NCBI GenBank assembly: GCA_964556225.1
Contig: CAZKVJ010000010.1
Coordinates: 62,001 to 126,000 of the forward strand
Length of the DNA: 64,000 nucleotides
Direction of reading: 5' to 3'
DNA from: CAZKVJ01 sp964556225
Lineage (GTDB): Bacteria > Actinomycetota > Acidimicrobiia > Acidimicrobiales > Ilumatobacteraceae
A program made the position numbers and the translations under genes. Shown one piece after another: positions 1 through 8,539 of the stretch; within the stretch, counting starts at the first letter, position 1, and the number at the start of each line of letters is the position of its first letter. Under the pieces are notes generated by a model. The model had not been told where the DNA came from. It did no database searches and was given only the letters and a program-made list of their open reading frames with translations.

Positions 1-789
1 CCCGAGAGCTTCACGGAGTGCATGACCCAGGAGCTGCAGTGGTCCCGCAGCCTGGCCACCGTGGCCGTGCGGTACACCGGCGGCCGCTGGCACAAGCTGC
101 CCTGGCGCACCCGTGCCCGCTTCGCCTTCTCGCTGCTCTTCTACCCGCTGTTCGCGCTCCAGATGCTGGCCGGGGTGCTCTTCCCGCTCGTCGCCATCGC
201 CACCGACACACCGTGGGTTGACGTGCCGCTGGTGGGCTTCTGGCTCCACGTCTGGCCGGTCTCGCTGATGTCGGCCGTGGCCGTCGCCTGGCTCCGCCGG
301 CAACAGGTGCTGCGACCGGTCGACACCAAGCTCGTCAGCTGGGAGGTCACCCTGTTCATGCTCACCCGGTGGTGGTGGGTCCTGTGGGGCACGCTGCAGG
401 GGTGGTGGGCGGGATGGCGGCGGCGCGACGTGCCGTTCCGGGTCACCCCCAAGGGATCGAGCGACGCCAAGCTGCTGCAGGTCCGCTTCGTCGCCCCCAC
501 GCTGGTGTGGCCGGCGCTGATCGCGGTGGTGCTGGCGGTGACCGACGCCGGGCGCACCGCGGGATACCGGCTCCTCGCCGTGGGCTCGATGCTCGCCTAC
601 CTCATCGCCGCCAACGTCGTCGTGGCGCTCCACCTGCGGGACAACCGGCACCGTCGGCGCGCGAACCCGCCGGCAACCCGCCGACCTGCCGCAGCGTGGC
701 TGGCGCAGGGCGGGGCCGCACTCATCGCGACGCTGGCGGTGACGGGAACGAGCGTTGCGCTCGTGGCCTGGCGGGCCCGCTACGGCTGA
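1..789 (+). CDS. GT2 family glycosyltransferase, C-terminal part (5' end outside window)
   Basis: The reading frame is open from base 1, so the gene enters from the left edge. Just before the first in-window ATG it reads PESFTECMTQELQWSRS, which fits the late TQ..QWxRS (QxxRW-like) motif of processive GT2 enzymes of the cellulose/chitin/hyaluronan synthase type. After it come at least four hydrophobic membrane segments separated by Arg-rich loops. The catalytic DxD region is not in the window. It probably makes or exports a membrane-anchored polysaccharide. The ATG at 22 is internal and not a real start. The product family is inferred from the tail only. Confidence 0.7.
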   Translation, partial: PESFTECMTQELQWSRSLATVAVRYTGGRWHKLPWRTRARFAFSLLFYPLFALQMLAGVLFPLVAIATDTPWVDVPLVGFWLHVWPVSLMSAVAVAWLRRQQVLRPVDTKLVSWEVTLFMLTRWWWVLWGTLQGWWAGWRRRDVPFRVTPKGSSDAKLLQVRFVAPTLVWPALIAVVLAVTDAGRTAGYRLLAVGSMLAYLIAANVVVALHLRDNRHRRRANPPATRRPAAAWLAQGGAALIATLAVTGTSVALVAWRARYG

Positions 790-817
790 CCAGTGCGTGC
801 GGTTGTTTGCGGGAAAG

Positions 818-834
818 ATCGCTCCATGAGCGAT
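818..834. terminator. Small hairpin between convergent genes
   Basis: ATCGCT (818-823) and AGCGAT (829-834) form a 6-bp stem with a 5-nt loop, between the end of the glycosyltransferase gene and the end of pgi. On the minus strand it is followed by a short T/C run. A weak bidirectional terminator is possible, and the stem is short for high-GC DNA. Confidence 0.3.
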
Positions 835-853
835 GACACCCCGTCAGAAAAGG

Positions 854-2479
854 TCAGGGGGTGCGGTGGGCGCGGTACCAGCGGATGAGCGCGGTGGTGC
901 TGGCGTCGTGGGCCACGGGCGGCGGAGCCCCGTCCTGCAGCTCGGGGAGGATGCGCTGCGCCAGCGCCTTGCCGAGCTCCACGCCCCACTGGTCGAACGA
1001 GCTCACCCCCCACACCACACCCTGCACGAACGTCCGGTGCTCGTAGAACGCGATCAGCTGGCCCAGCACCGACGGGCTGAGCGACTCGGCCAGGATCGTG
1101 GTGCTCGGCCGGTTCCCCGGGAACACCCGGTGCGCCCGCTGGTGCTCGGGCACTCCGTCGGCGATCACCTCGTCGAGCGTCTTGCCGAACGCCAGCGCCT
1201 CGGTCTGGGCGAACAGGTTCGCCATGAGAAGGTCGTGGTGGTGCTGGTACGGGTGGTGGGGCCGGGCGACGCCGATGAAGTCGGCCGGCACCATGCGGGT
1301 CCCCTGGTGCAGCAGCTGGAAGAAGGCGTGCTGACCGTTCGTGCCGGGCTCGCCCCACACGACCGGCCCGGTGCCGCTCGTCACCGGCGAGCCGTCGAGG
1401 CGCACCGACTTGCCGTTGGACTCCATGTCGAGCTGCTGCAGGTAGGCGGGGAACCGGGCGAGCTCGTGTGCGTAGGGCAGCACCGCCCAGGTCTCGGCGC
1501 CGAACAGGTCGGCGTACCACACACCGATGAGCGCCGACAGCACCGGCACGTTGCGCTCGAGCGGTGACTCGACGAAGTGCCGGTCCATCCGGTGCATGCC
1601 GTCGAGCATCTGGTGGAACGCCGCCGGTCCGATGGCGATCATCAGTGAGAGCCCGATGGCGGAGTCGACGCTGTAGCGCCCGCCCACCCAGTCCCAGAAG
1701 CCGAACATGTTCTCGGTGTCGATGCCGAACGCGCTGACCTCGGCGGCATTGGTCGACACGGCCACGAAGTGCCGGGCCACGGCGTCGTCACCCAGCGCAC
1801 CGACGAGCCACTCGCGCGCCGTGCGGGCGTTGGTGACGGTCTCGATCGTGGTGAACGTCTTCGACGACACGACGAACAGCGTCGTGGCCGGGTCGAGCCG
1901 GCGCAGCACGCCGTGCACGTCGGCACCGTCGACGTTGGACACGAAATGGCACTCGAGCGACGGGAGGGCGAACGCGCCGAGCGCCTGGTAGGCCATCGCC
2001 GGGCCGAGATCGCTGCCCCCGATCCCGATGTTCACGACGTCTGTGATCCGCTCGCCCGTCGCCCCCGTCCACGCGCCGGAGCGGACTTGGTCGGCAAAGG
2101 CCGCCATGCGGGCCAGGACCTCGTGGACGCCGGGGACGACGTCGTGCCCGTCGAGCGCGATGACGGTGCCGGCCGGCGCTCGGAGCGCGACGTGCAGCAC
2201 GGCCCGGTCCTCGGTGACGTTGATCCGCTCACCACGGAACATCGCGTCGCGGCGTTCCTCGACGCCAGCGGCGCGGGCCACGGCGGTGAGCAAGCCGACC
2301 GTCTCGGTCGTGAGACGGTGCTTCGAGAGGTCGACCCGGAGGTCGGCGGCGAAGAACGTCAGCCGCTCCGCCCGGTCGGGGTCGGCGGCGAACAGCTCGC
2401 GCAGGTGGACCGGACGGAGGGCATCGGCGTGCGCGGCGAGGGCCACCCATGCCGTGGTGCTGGTGATGGGATCCATCAC
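854..2479 (-). CDS. pgi: Glucose-6-phosphate isomerase
   Basis: Interconverts glucose-6-phosphate and fructose-6-phosphate in the cytosol. The 541-aa length is normal for the family. Visible motifs are NIGIGGSDLGPAM (about 150-162), the sugar-phosphate-binding SKTFTTIET (206-214), DMESNGKS with the catalytic Glu near 353, and WGEPGTNGQHAFFQLLHQG with the catalytic His near 384. A C-terminal VELGKALAQ carries the conserved Lys. The start is GTG 2479 or the adjacent ATG 2476. It begins 9 bp after the pgl stop, so the two are very likely co-transcribed and link glycolysis with the oxidative pentose-phosphate pathway. Confidence 0.97.
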   Translation of the reverse strand: MMDPITSTTAWVALAAHADALRPVHLRELFAADPDRAERLTFFAADLRVDLSKHRLTTETVGLLTAVARAAGVEERRDAMFRGERINVTEDRAVLHVALRAPAGTVIALDGHDVVPGVHEVLARMAAFADQVRSGAWTGATGERITDVVNIGIGGSDLGPAMAYQALGAFALPSLECHFVSNVDGADVHGVLRRLDPATTLFVVSSKTFTTIETVTNARTAREWLVGALGDDAVARHFVAVSTNAAEVSAFGIDTENMFGFWDWVGGRYSVDSAIGLSLMIAIGPAAFHQMLDGMHRMDRHFVESPLERNVPVLSALIGVWYADLFGAETWAVLPYAHELARFPAYLQQLDMESNGKSVRLDGSPVTSGTGPVVWGEPGTNGQHAFFQLLHQGTRMVPADFIGVARPHHPYQHHHDLLMANLFAQTEALAFGKTLDEVIADGVPEHQRAHRVFPGNRPSTTILAESLSPSVLGQLIAFYEHRTFVQGVVWGVSSFDQWGVELGKALAQRILPELQDGAPPPVAHDASTTALIRWYRAHRTP

Positions 2480-2488
2480 CGGTCGACC

Positions 2489-3169
2489 CTAACGGCGCAG
2501 CGACCGGGCCGCCTCGACGTCGAGCACCACCACGGTGCCGGTGCGGCGCACGCGGGCGACGGGCAGCGACCGGTCACCTCCGACCCACGAGGCGATGGCG
2601 CCGGCCTTGCCGGCACCGGTCGCCAGCACCACCCGCGACCGGGCATCGTTCACCACCCGAGGCGTGAGCGTCAGGCGGTCGTGGCCACGGAACCCTCGGA
2701 CCATGGCGACGGCGTCGGCCAGGTCCAGCGCGGCGTCGGCCGCAGCGTCGCCGGGCGGCCACGAGGCGGTGTGGCCGTCGTCGCCCACCCCGAGGTGCAC
2801 GACGTCGAGCGGTTCGAGCGCACGCAGGCGGCGGTCGGCGTCACCGAGATCGAGCGTGTCGACGGGAAGCGCCACCACCGCCGCTGGGCGGCGCGCCAGA
2901 CGAGCCAGCAGGTGGATGCGCAGCTGCTCGGCGTTGCGGGCCGGGTCACCGGGCGGCGCCACACGCTCGTCGACTTGCACCACGGCGACTCGCTCCCACT
3001 CCAGCGAGCGCGACGCCAGCACCTCGAACATCATCGCTGGCGTCGTGCCGCCGCTCACGGCCAGCGTGGCCAGGGGTCGCGTGCGCAGCGCCGCCCGCAG
3101 CCGCCGCGCGATGGCGTCGGCCGCGAGGACCGCGGCACCCCGCTGGTCGGGGGCGACGCGGATGTCCAT
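2489..3169 (-). CDS. pgl: 6-phosphogluconolactonase
   Basis: Hydrolyses 6-phosphogluconolactone in the oxidative pentose-phosphate pathway. The 226-aa protein has the SGGTTPAMMFEVL phosphate-binding loop near the N-terminus, VQVDERVAPPGDPARN, and the HLGVGDDGHTASW motif typical of DevB-type lactonases. It lies 5 bp after livF and just before pgi on the same strand. The sugar genes may therefore be read from the long liv transcript as well as from their own promoter. Confidence 0.93.
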   Translation of the reverse strand: MDIRVAPDQRGAAVLAADAIARRLRAALRTRPLATLAVSGGTTPAMMFEVLASRSLEWERVAVVQVDERVAPPGDPARNAEQLRIHLLARLARRPAAVVALPVDTLDLGDADRRLRALEPLDVVHLGVGDDGHTASWPPGDAAADAALDLADAVAMVRGFRGHDRLTLTPRVVNDARSRVVLATGAGKAGAIASWVGGDRSLPVARVRRTGTVVVLDVEAARSLRR

Positions 3170-3174
3170 GCCGC

Positions 3175-3891
3175 TCAGGCGTCGAGCTCGGAGCCGCCCA
3201 GGTAGCTCGACTCCAGCAGGTGCCGGTTCTGGTTGAGCTCCGCGGCCGTGCCGTGCATCGCGAGGTTGCCGTGGTTCAGCACGTACGCCCGGTCCGCCAC
3301 CTCGAGCGCGAGGTGCACGTGCTGCTCGACCAGCAGCACGCCCGCGCCGGTGTCGTCGGCGATGCGGCGCAGCACCGGAAGGAGGCGCTCGACGATGATC
3401 GGCGCCAGCCCCAGGCTCATCTCGTCCACCATCAGGATCCGCGGCCGCACCGTGAGCGCCCGGGCCATGGCCAGCATCTGCTGCTCGCCGCCCGACAGCA
3501 GGCCGGCCCGGCGGTCCATCAGCGGAGCGAGGGCCGGGAAGTACTCGAGCGCCTGGTCGAGGTCGGCCGATCCCTTCGAGGCGCCGAGGCGCAGGTTCTC
3601 CTTCACGGTGAGCTGGAAGAACAGCGAGCGGTCCTCGGGCACGTGGGCCAGTCCCTCGCGGGCGACGAGGTGGGCCTTGCGGCCCTGGATGGATCGTCCG
3701 AGCACCCGTACGTCACCGGCGAGGATGGGAAGCAGCGCCGAGATCGTCAGCAGCGTGGTGGTCTTGCCGGCCCCGTTCGGGCCGAGCAGGGCGACCACCT
3801 CCCCCTCGTCGACGCGCAGGTCGAGGTCGCGCACCACGGGGACGCCGAGATAGCCGGTGGAGAGCCCTTCGACCTCGACGAGCGATGCCAT
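3175..3891 (-). CDS. livF: Branched-chain amino acid/amide ABC transporter ATPase, LivF type
   Basis: Second ATP-hydrolysing subunit of a HAAT-family importer. Walker A is GPNGAGKTT (37-45), the signature is LSGGEQQM (about 132-139), Walker B is ILMVDE (152-157), and HVPEDRSLF is the LivF-typical Q-loop region. The 238-aa length is typical. The start ATG shares a base with the livG stop (TGATG), which indicates translational coupling. The substrate (branched-chain amino acid, amide or urea) cannot be told from the ATPase. Confidence 0.93.
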   Translation of the reverse strand: MASLVEVEGLSTGYLGVPVVRDLDLRVDEGEVVALLGPNGAGKTTTLLTISALLPILAGDVRVLGRSIQGRKAHLVAREGLAHVPEDRSLFFQLTVKENLRLGASKGSADLDQALEYFPALAPLMDRRAGLLSGGEQQMLAMARALTVRPRILMVDEMSLGLAPIIVERLLPVLRRIADDTGAGVLLVEQHVHLALEVADRAYVLNHGNLAMHGTAAELNQNRHLLESSYLGGSELDA

Positions 3892-4640
3892 CAGCGGCCT
3901 CCCGACTCGCCCAGGTAGGCCTCGATGACCACCGGGTTGGACTTGATCTGGGCGGGGGTCCCCTCGGCGATCTTCTCACCGAACTCGATCACGTAGATGT
4001 AGTCGCAGACGTCGAGGACGAGGCCCATGTCGTGGTCGACGAGCAGGATCGTCGTGCCGCTGTCGATGATCTGGCGGAGATCACGTCCGAGCGCCATGGA
4101 CTCGCTGGTGTCGAGCCCGGCTGCCGGCTCGTCCATGCAGACGAGCTGCGGCCGGGCGGCCAGCGCCCGGGCGGCGCTGACGAGCTTGCGCTGGCCCTGG
4201 CTGATCTCGTTCGGCATGCGGTCGGCGAGCTCGCCGATGCCGAGGACCTCGAGCGCGTCGTCGACTGCGCCGTGGTCGCGGGCCCGCCGGGGCACCACGA
4301 AGTCGGCGAAGAAGCCGCGCACCGTCCGGCGCTCGGCCGCGACCTGCAGGTTCTCCCTGATGGTCAGGTCGTCGAACAGCTCGAGCGACTGCCAGGTTCG
4401 ACCCAGCCCGAGCCGAGCACGCTCGTGGGGCTTGGCCCCGGTGATGTCCGTCCCGTCGAAGATCACCCGCCCCGTGGTCGGCACGAACCCGGTGATGCCG
4501 TCGATGAACGTCGTCTTGCCGGCGCCGTTGGGGCCGATGAGGCCCACGAGCTGGCCCGCCTCGACGCGGAGGTCGACCTCGCTCACGGCCTTGAGGCCGC
4601 CGAAGGTGACGGTCATGCCGGAGGTCTCGAGCAGCGCCAT
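3891..4640 (-). CDS. livG: Branched-chain amino acid/amide ABC transporter ATPase, LivG type
   Basis: First ATPase of the importer. Walker A is GPNGAGKTT (36-44), the signature is variant (EISQGQRKLVSAARAL), and Walker B ends LVCMDEP. The 249-aa length and the C-terminal EAYLGE tail are LivG-typical. Its ATG overlaps the stop of the fused permease gene, and its own stop overlaps the livF start, so the three genes form a tightly coupled unit. Confidence 0.93.
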   Translation of the reverse strand: MALLETSGMTVTFGGLKAVSEVDLRVEAGQLVGLIGPNGAGKTTFIDGITGFVPTTGRVIFDGTDITGAKPHERARLGLGRTWQSLELFDDLTIRENLQVAAERRTVRGFFADFVVPRRARDHGAVDDALEVLGIGELADRMPNEISQGQRKLVSAARALAARPQLVCMDEPAAGLDTSESMALGRDLRQIIDSGTTILLVDHDMGLVLDVCDYIYVIEFGEKIAEGTPAQIKSNPVVIEAYLGESGGR

Positions 4641-6826
4641 CAGGACGCCCCCTGCCGGACCGGGACGGGTGCGTCACCCGCTGCCGCCGCCTTGCGGACA
4701 CCACGCTCGCGGTAGCGGCTCAGGTACCCACCGGCGATCCCCTCGGGGTTCAGGATCGCCGTCAGGATCAGACCCAGTCCGCCGAGGATGAGCGTGAAGT
4801 CCACGGGCACGTGGAACCAGGTCTGCATGATCGTGAACATGACCCCGTTGGCCATGATGAGCCCGGCGGCGACCGCGCCGCTCACCGACGCGATGCCGCC
4901 GAGGTAGGCGAACGCGAAGAACGTGAGCGACTGGACGTTGCCGAAGTACTCCTGGGTCACATTGCCGAAGCGGTACGCCGACAGGGCGCCGGCCAGGCCG
5001 GCGATGAACGCCGACACGCCGAACGCCGTGATCTTGGTGGCCGCCACGCCCACACCGGCGGCCGCGGCGGCCCGCTCGTTGGACCGGGTGGCGAGGAAGG
5101 ACCGCCCGGTCGCCGAACGGCGGAGGTTCGCGACCGCATAGGCGAGGACCATCACCACCACCAGGCAGAAGATCCCGAACCAGGGGTTCGCACCCTGGCC
5201 GCGGTCGAAGGCGACGTCGTTCAACGGATCGAGCGCCTCGGGGCTGTTGATCCGCGCGCCGTTGAGGCCGCCGTTGATCGACGGGTTCTTGAACAGGAAC
5301 TCCTGCATCGCCACCGCGAACGCGAACGTGACGATGGCCAGCGAGACGCCGCGCACCCGCAGCGCCGGGATGCCCACGAGCAGACCGACGACGGTGGCCC
5401 CCAGGGCGCCGATGAGCGGTGAGATCGGGAACGGCACCGAGTGCTCGACGGTGAGCTTCGACAGGATGAAGCCGCTGATGCCGGCAAGCACCATCTGGGC
5501 CAGGGAGATCTGGCCGACGAAGCCGGTGAGCACCACGAACGACAGCGCGATGACCGTGCCGACCAAGGTGTTGACGATGGCCAGGCGGCCGTTGGGCGTG
5601 GCGACGAACAGGATCACCACTGCCGTGACGATCCCCAACGCCGGGCCGACGAACACCAGGCTGGTGCGACCCGGCGTGGGCGCGAACGGCAGCCGGCCGG
5701 TGGTGATCGATCCTCGGGTCGGCAGGGCGTTGCCCCGCAGGAACAGCATCGCCACGATGACGAGGAACGGCAGCAGGCTGGCGACGCCGGGGATGGGTTG
5801 CCCGGCGGACTTCGGGAACCACGACTCGTTCACGCCCAGGTAGCCGATGATCGGCCCGCTCATCCCGAGCAGGAACGCCGTGAGCGTCGTCACCCAGAAC
5901 GAGGTGAACCCACCGACGAGCGCCGCGCTCAGGGCGGGCAGCACCAGGAACGTGATCGTCACGGGGTCGACCGACGACTCGGCGGACGCCACGAACATCC
6001 CGACCAGGCCGGCGAGCATGGTGGACAGGACCCAGTTGGACCCGGCGAGGAAGTCGGGCGAGAACCCGAGCAGGATCGAGCCCTTCTCGTTCTCCGCCGC
6101 CGCGCGGGTGGCCAGGCCGAAGCGGGTGAGGCGGAACGCTGCCCACAGCACCGCGGTCAGGACGAGCACCAGGATGACCACGACCAGCTGCTCACGGGTC
6201 ATCGTCAACCCGAACGGGAGGTCGAGCACCTTCGGCTGCTTGTCGTACAGCTTCGGCACGGTGCGCGCCGTCACGCCGAAGCGGCGGATGATGATCGACT
6301 GCACCAGCAGCAGCACGCCCACAGAGGCGACGACCTTGGCGAGCGCCGGCGCCGAGCGCAACGGACGGAACACCAACCAGTAGAGCGCTGCGCCCAGGAG
6401 GATCGAGAACAGCAGCGTCAACAGGACGGCCGGGACCACCTGCATGTTCGGGCCGAACGAGATCCGGGTGGGCAGGTCCGGCAGATCGGTCCAGCTCTCG
6501 CGGTCCTGGAACTGGTGGAGGATCCCCTCGATCGGTGCAAGCGGGTTGGGCAGGGGCGGGAGCAGCAGGTCCCCGTCGGAGCGCAGTCCGGCGTAGACGT
6601 AGGCGGCGAGCATCGCGATGGCACCGTTCGCGAAGTTCACCACCCCCGAGCCGGTGTACGTGAGCACCAGCCCGAGGCCGATGGCGGCGATCATCGCGCC
6701 CTTGACGATGCCGGGGCCGGACACGAACGACCGGCGGTACTCCTCGTCGATGAGCAGCACCACGAGCACGAGCGCGGCCAAGCCGAGCAGCGCCCATCGC
6801 GCGATCCGGAGCGAGTGCCGGTTGAT
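4640..6826 (-). CDS. Fused LivH-LivM permease of a branched-chain amino acid/amide importer
   Basis: A single polypeptide carries both membrane subunits. The N-terminal half is LivH-like (VNFANGAIAMLAAYVY near the start). From about residue 395 a LivM-like half follows (GFVGQISLAQMVLAGISGF, later AYLGGIASVSGAVAAG). Each half contributes about eight membrane segments. The first canonical codon is TTG 6781, which would cut the first transmembrane helix. In frame upstream is ATC 6826 with an AGGGGA box 8 nt before it, giving a natural NRHSLRIARW basic start followed by a helix. The next upstream in-frame codon block reaches the TAG of the binding-protein gene. I favour the upstream start, which would be a rare AUC. 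Confidence 0.85.
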   Translation of the reverse strand: MNRHSLRIARWALLGLAALVLVVLLIDEEYRRSFVSGPGIVKGAMIAAIGLGLVLTYTGSGVVNFANGAIAMLAAYVYAGLRSDGDLLLPPLPNPLAPIEGILHQFQDRESWTDLPDLPTRISFGPNMQVVPAVLLTLLFSILLGAALYWLVFRPLRSAPALAKVVASVGVLLLVQSIIIRRFGVTARTVPKLYDKQPKVLDLPFGLTMTREQLVVVILVLVLTAVLWAAFRLTRFGLATRAAAENEKGSILLGFSPDFLAGSNWVLSTMLAGLVGMFVASAESSVDPVTITFLVLPALSAALVGGFTSFWVTTLTAFLLGMSGPIIGYLGVNESWFPKSAGQPIPGVASLLPFLVIVAMLFLRGNALPTRGSITTGRLPFAPTPGRTSLVFVGPALGIVTAVVILFVATPNGRLAIVNTLVGTVIALSFVVLTGFVGQISLAQMVLAGISGFILSKLTVEHSVPFPISPLIGALGATVVGLLVGIPALRVRGVSLAIVTFAFAVAMQEFLFKNPSINGGLNGARINSPEALDPLNDVAFDRGQGANPWFGIFCLVVVMVLAYAVANLRRSATGRSFLATRSNERAAAAAGVGVAATKITAFGVSAFIAGLAGALSAYRFGNVTQEYFGNVQSLTFFAFAYLGGIASVSGAVAAGLIMANGVMFTIMQTWFHVPVDFTLILGGLGLILTAILNPEGIAGGYLSRYRERGVRKAAAAGDAPVPVRQGAS

Positions 6827-6841
6827 GGCCGCCGTCCCCTG

Positions 6842-8260
6842 CTACTGACCGATGGTGGTCACGTCGATCGGGTTGCCGAGCAGGCCGTCGGCCTTGCTCA
6901 CCCACTCACCGTCGAGGTACTGCTGCACCCCCATGAACTGCCCGGTCACGGCCGGGAAGGTCGTGCCGAGGACCGTGGTGCCCGCCGGGTTCAGCGCACC
7001 GGCCTGGATCATCATCGGCCCGACGAACGAGAAGATCTTGTCGCGCATGGACTCGGGGGTGACGCTGTCGGCGCCGATCTCGTTGATGAACTTCGTGGCC
7101 GTGAGCAGGTTGGCGAACATCGGCCCGGCGAAACCCGTGTACTCCAGTGTCGACGCTCCCGGTGCCGGCTCGCCGTACTCCTGGACCTTCGTCACGTAGG
7201 TGAGCATCCCGGACTCGATGTCGGGCTGGAAGTAGCTGTATCCGTAACCCCCGAAGTACCAGCCGTTGGGCACCGTGCCGCTCTCACCGACCTCGGCGAG
7301 GTGCTCGGTCATCGGCGTCCCGAAGCAGAGCCCGCTGGTCACCACGACCGGGTCGATCCCGAGGGACCTGATCGCGTCGAAGGTGTTGATGCACGCCTGC
7401 AGCGTGACCAGTGGGATGAAGACGTCGGCATCGGCCGCACCGGCGTTGGTCATCGCGGCCTGGACGTCGGCCGAGGTCGAGCCGGGGTCCTGGATCTCGA
7501 CGGCCGTCACCTTGACGCCGGCGGCGTCGAAGACGGGCTTGAGCAGCGTGGAGTAGGCGGCCTGACCGGCGGCGTTGCTGGCGTAGATGACCGCCACTGA
7601 GGTCGGTGCCGGGTCGAGGAACGTCAGCGCGAACTCGGCCAACCCGGGGATCACCCCGACCGAGCCCGTGGTGAACGCCTTCCCGGCAGAGTTGAGGAAG
7701 TCGGTCACCGTGAGGCCGTTGCCGATGATCACCGGCTTCTTGCCGTTCAGCACGTCGTAGAGCCCCTGGTTGCCGACCGTCAGCGTGCCGGTCATCACGA
7801 ACGAGACCGAGCTGTCGTTCAACAGCTGGGTGCCGCAGCGGGCGCCGTCCTCCTCGGTCACGACGTTGCACGACACCAGCTCGATCGGCCGGCCGTCCGC
7901 CCCACCGAGCTCGGCGTTCACGTAGTCGACCGCGGCCTCGATGCCGATGGTCGCCTCCGGGAAGAGATCGCCCTGGTTGACGTAGCCGATCTTGACCGGA
8001 TCGCCGCTGGCCGCGCCGGCCGTACCGCCTGTGTACTCGAGCGCCCACGCATTCACCTCGTCGTCGGCTGGAGCCTCAGTGCCTGCGGGGGCCTCGGTGC
8101 CAGCCGGCGCCTCCGTCCCAGCCGGCGCCTCGGTGCCAGCCGGCGCCTCCGTCCCGGCCGGCGCCGCAGTGGTGTCAGCCGTGTTCGAGTCCTCGGCGCA
8201 CGCTGCGGCCACCAGCCCGAGCGCCACGACCACCGCCATGACTCGATGCGTCCTCTTCAT
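6842..8260 (-). CDS. ABC transporter substrate-binding lipoprotein (LivJ/LivK type)
   Basis: Extracytoplasmic binding protein of the 3-8 kb importer. ATG 8260 is preceded by AGGGGGAGCG, a strong ribosome site, so the 14 residues upstream in the same frame are not used. A signal peptide ends in a lipobox (LVAAACAED), followed by a low-complexity linker of five APAGTE-type hexads. The mature domain opens with VKIGYVNQGDLFPEATIGIEA, a periplasmic-binding-protein type I fold. The stop lies 15 bp from the permease start. Its paralogues at 12.9 and 14.4 kb have a different domain opening (KIGSVMPLSGGVAAIAF), so ligand preference probably differs. Confidence 0.9.
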   Translation of the reverse strand: MKRTHRVMAVVVALGLVAAACAEDSNTADTTAAPAGTEAPAGTEAPAGTEAPAGTEAPAGTEAPADDEVNAWALEYTGGTAGAASGDPVKIGYVNQGDLFPEATIGIEAAVDYVNAELGGADGRPIELVSCNVVTEEDGARCGTQLLNDSSVSFVMTGTLTVGNQGLYDVLNGKKPVIIGNGLTVTDFLNSAGKAFTTGSVGVIPGLAEFALTFLDPAPTSVAVIYASNAAGQAAYSTLLKPVFDAAGVKVTAVEIQDPGSTSADVQAAMTNAGAADADVFIPLVTLQACINTFDAIRSLGIDPVVVTSGLCFGTPMTEHLAEVGESGTVPNGWYFGGYGYSYFQPDIESGMLTYVTKVQEYGEPAPGASTLEYTGFAGPMFANLLTATKFINEIGADSVTPESMRDKIFSFVGPMMIQAGALNPAGTTVLGTTFPAVTGQFMGVQQYLDGEWVSKADGLLGNPIDVTTIGQ

Positions 8261-8359
8261 CGCTCCCCCTGTCGGCACGGCCCGGACGGCCGGGCGCGTC
8301 ATCTGCGTCGGTGTTCTAGCCGATTCCCTCCTGCTCCGCCCACATCCGGCCGCCCCCGG

Positions 8360-8502
8360 CTACTGGCCGATGGTGGTCACGTAGATGGGGTTGCCGGCCA
8401 GCGCGTCGGCCGGGCTGACCCACTCGCCGTCGAGGTGCTGCTGCACCCCCATGAGCTGGCCGGTGACGGCCGCGAACGGCACGCCGAGCACGGTGGTACC
8501 GG
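8360..8502 (-). pseudogene. 5'-truncated duplicate of the substrate-binding protein gene
   Basis: Reading the minus strand from about 8502 down to the TAG at 8360-8362 gives a 47-residue tail beginning GTTVLGVPFAAVTGQ and ending GNPIYVTTIGQ. It is nearly the same as the C-terminus of the intact gene at 6842 (GTTVLGTTFPAVTGQ ... GNPIDVTTIGQ). Upstream of GTTVL the similarity stops and no start is present. It is a leftover of a second binding-protein gene lost by deletion, next to the mutase gene. Confidence 0.8.
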
Positions 8503-8539
8503 CAGATCTCACCTTGAACGGGTCATGGACGTTCAGAGA

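Noticed and set aside
2484..2489. TAGGGT before pgi as a leaderless -10 box
   Set aside because: The TAG is the stop codon of pgl and the two genes are clearly one unit, so the match is not informative. The same applies to TAGGGT before argG (27295), whose TAG ends the preceding gene.
5441..7600. 719-aa plus-strand open frame
   Set aside because: Antisense to the fused permease and binding-protein genes; composed of Arg, Gly, Asp, Glu and His; shadow.
8085..8165. 18-bp repeats as a CRISPR-like array
   Set aside because: The repeats are contiguous and in frame, and encode the APAGTE linker. There are no spacers.
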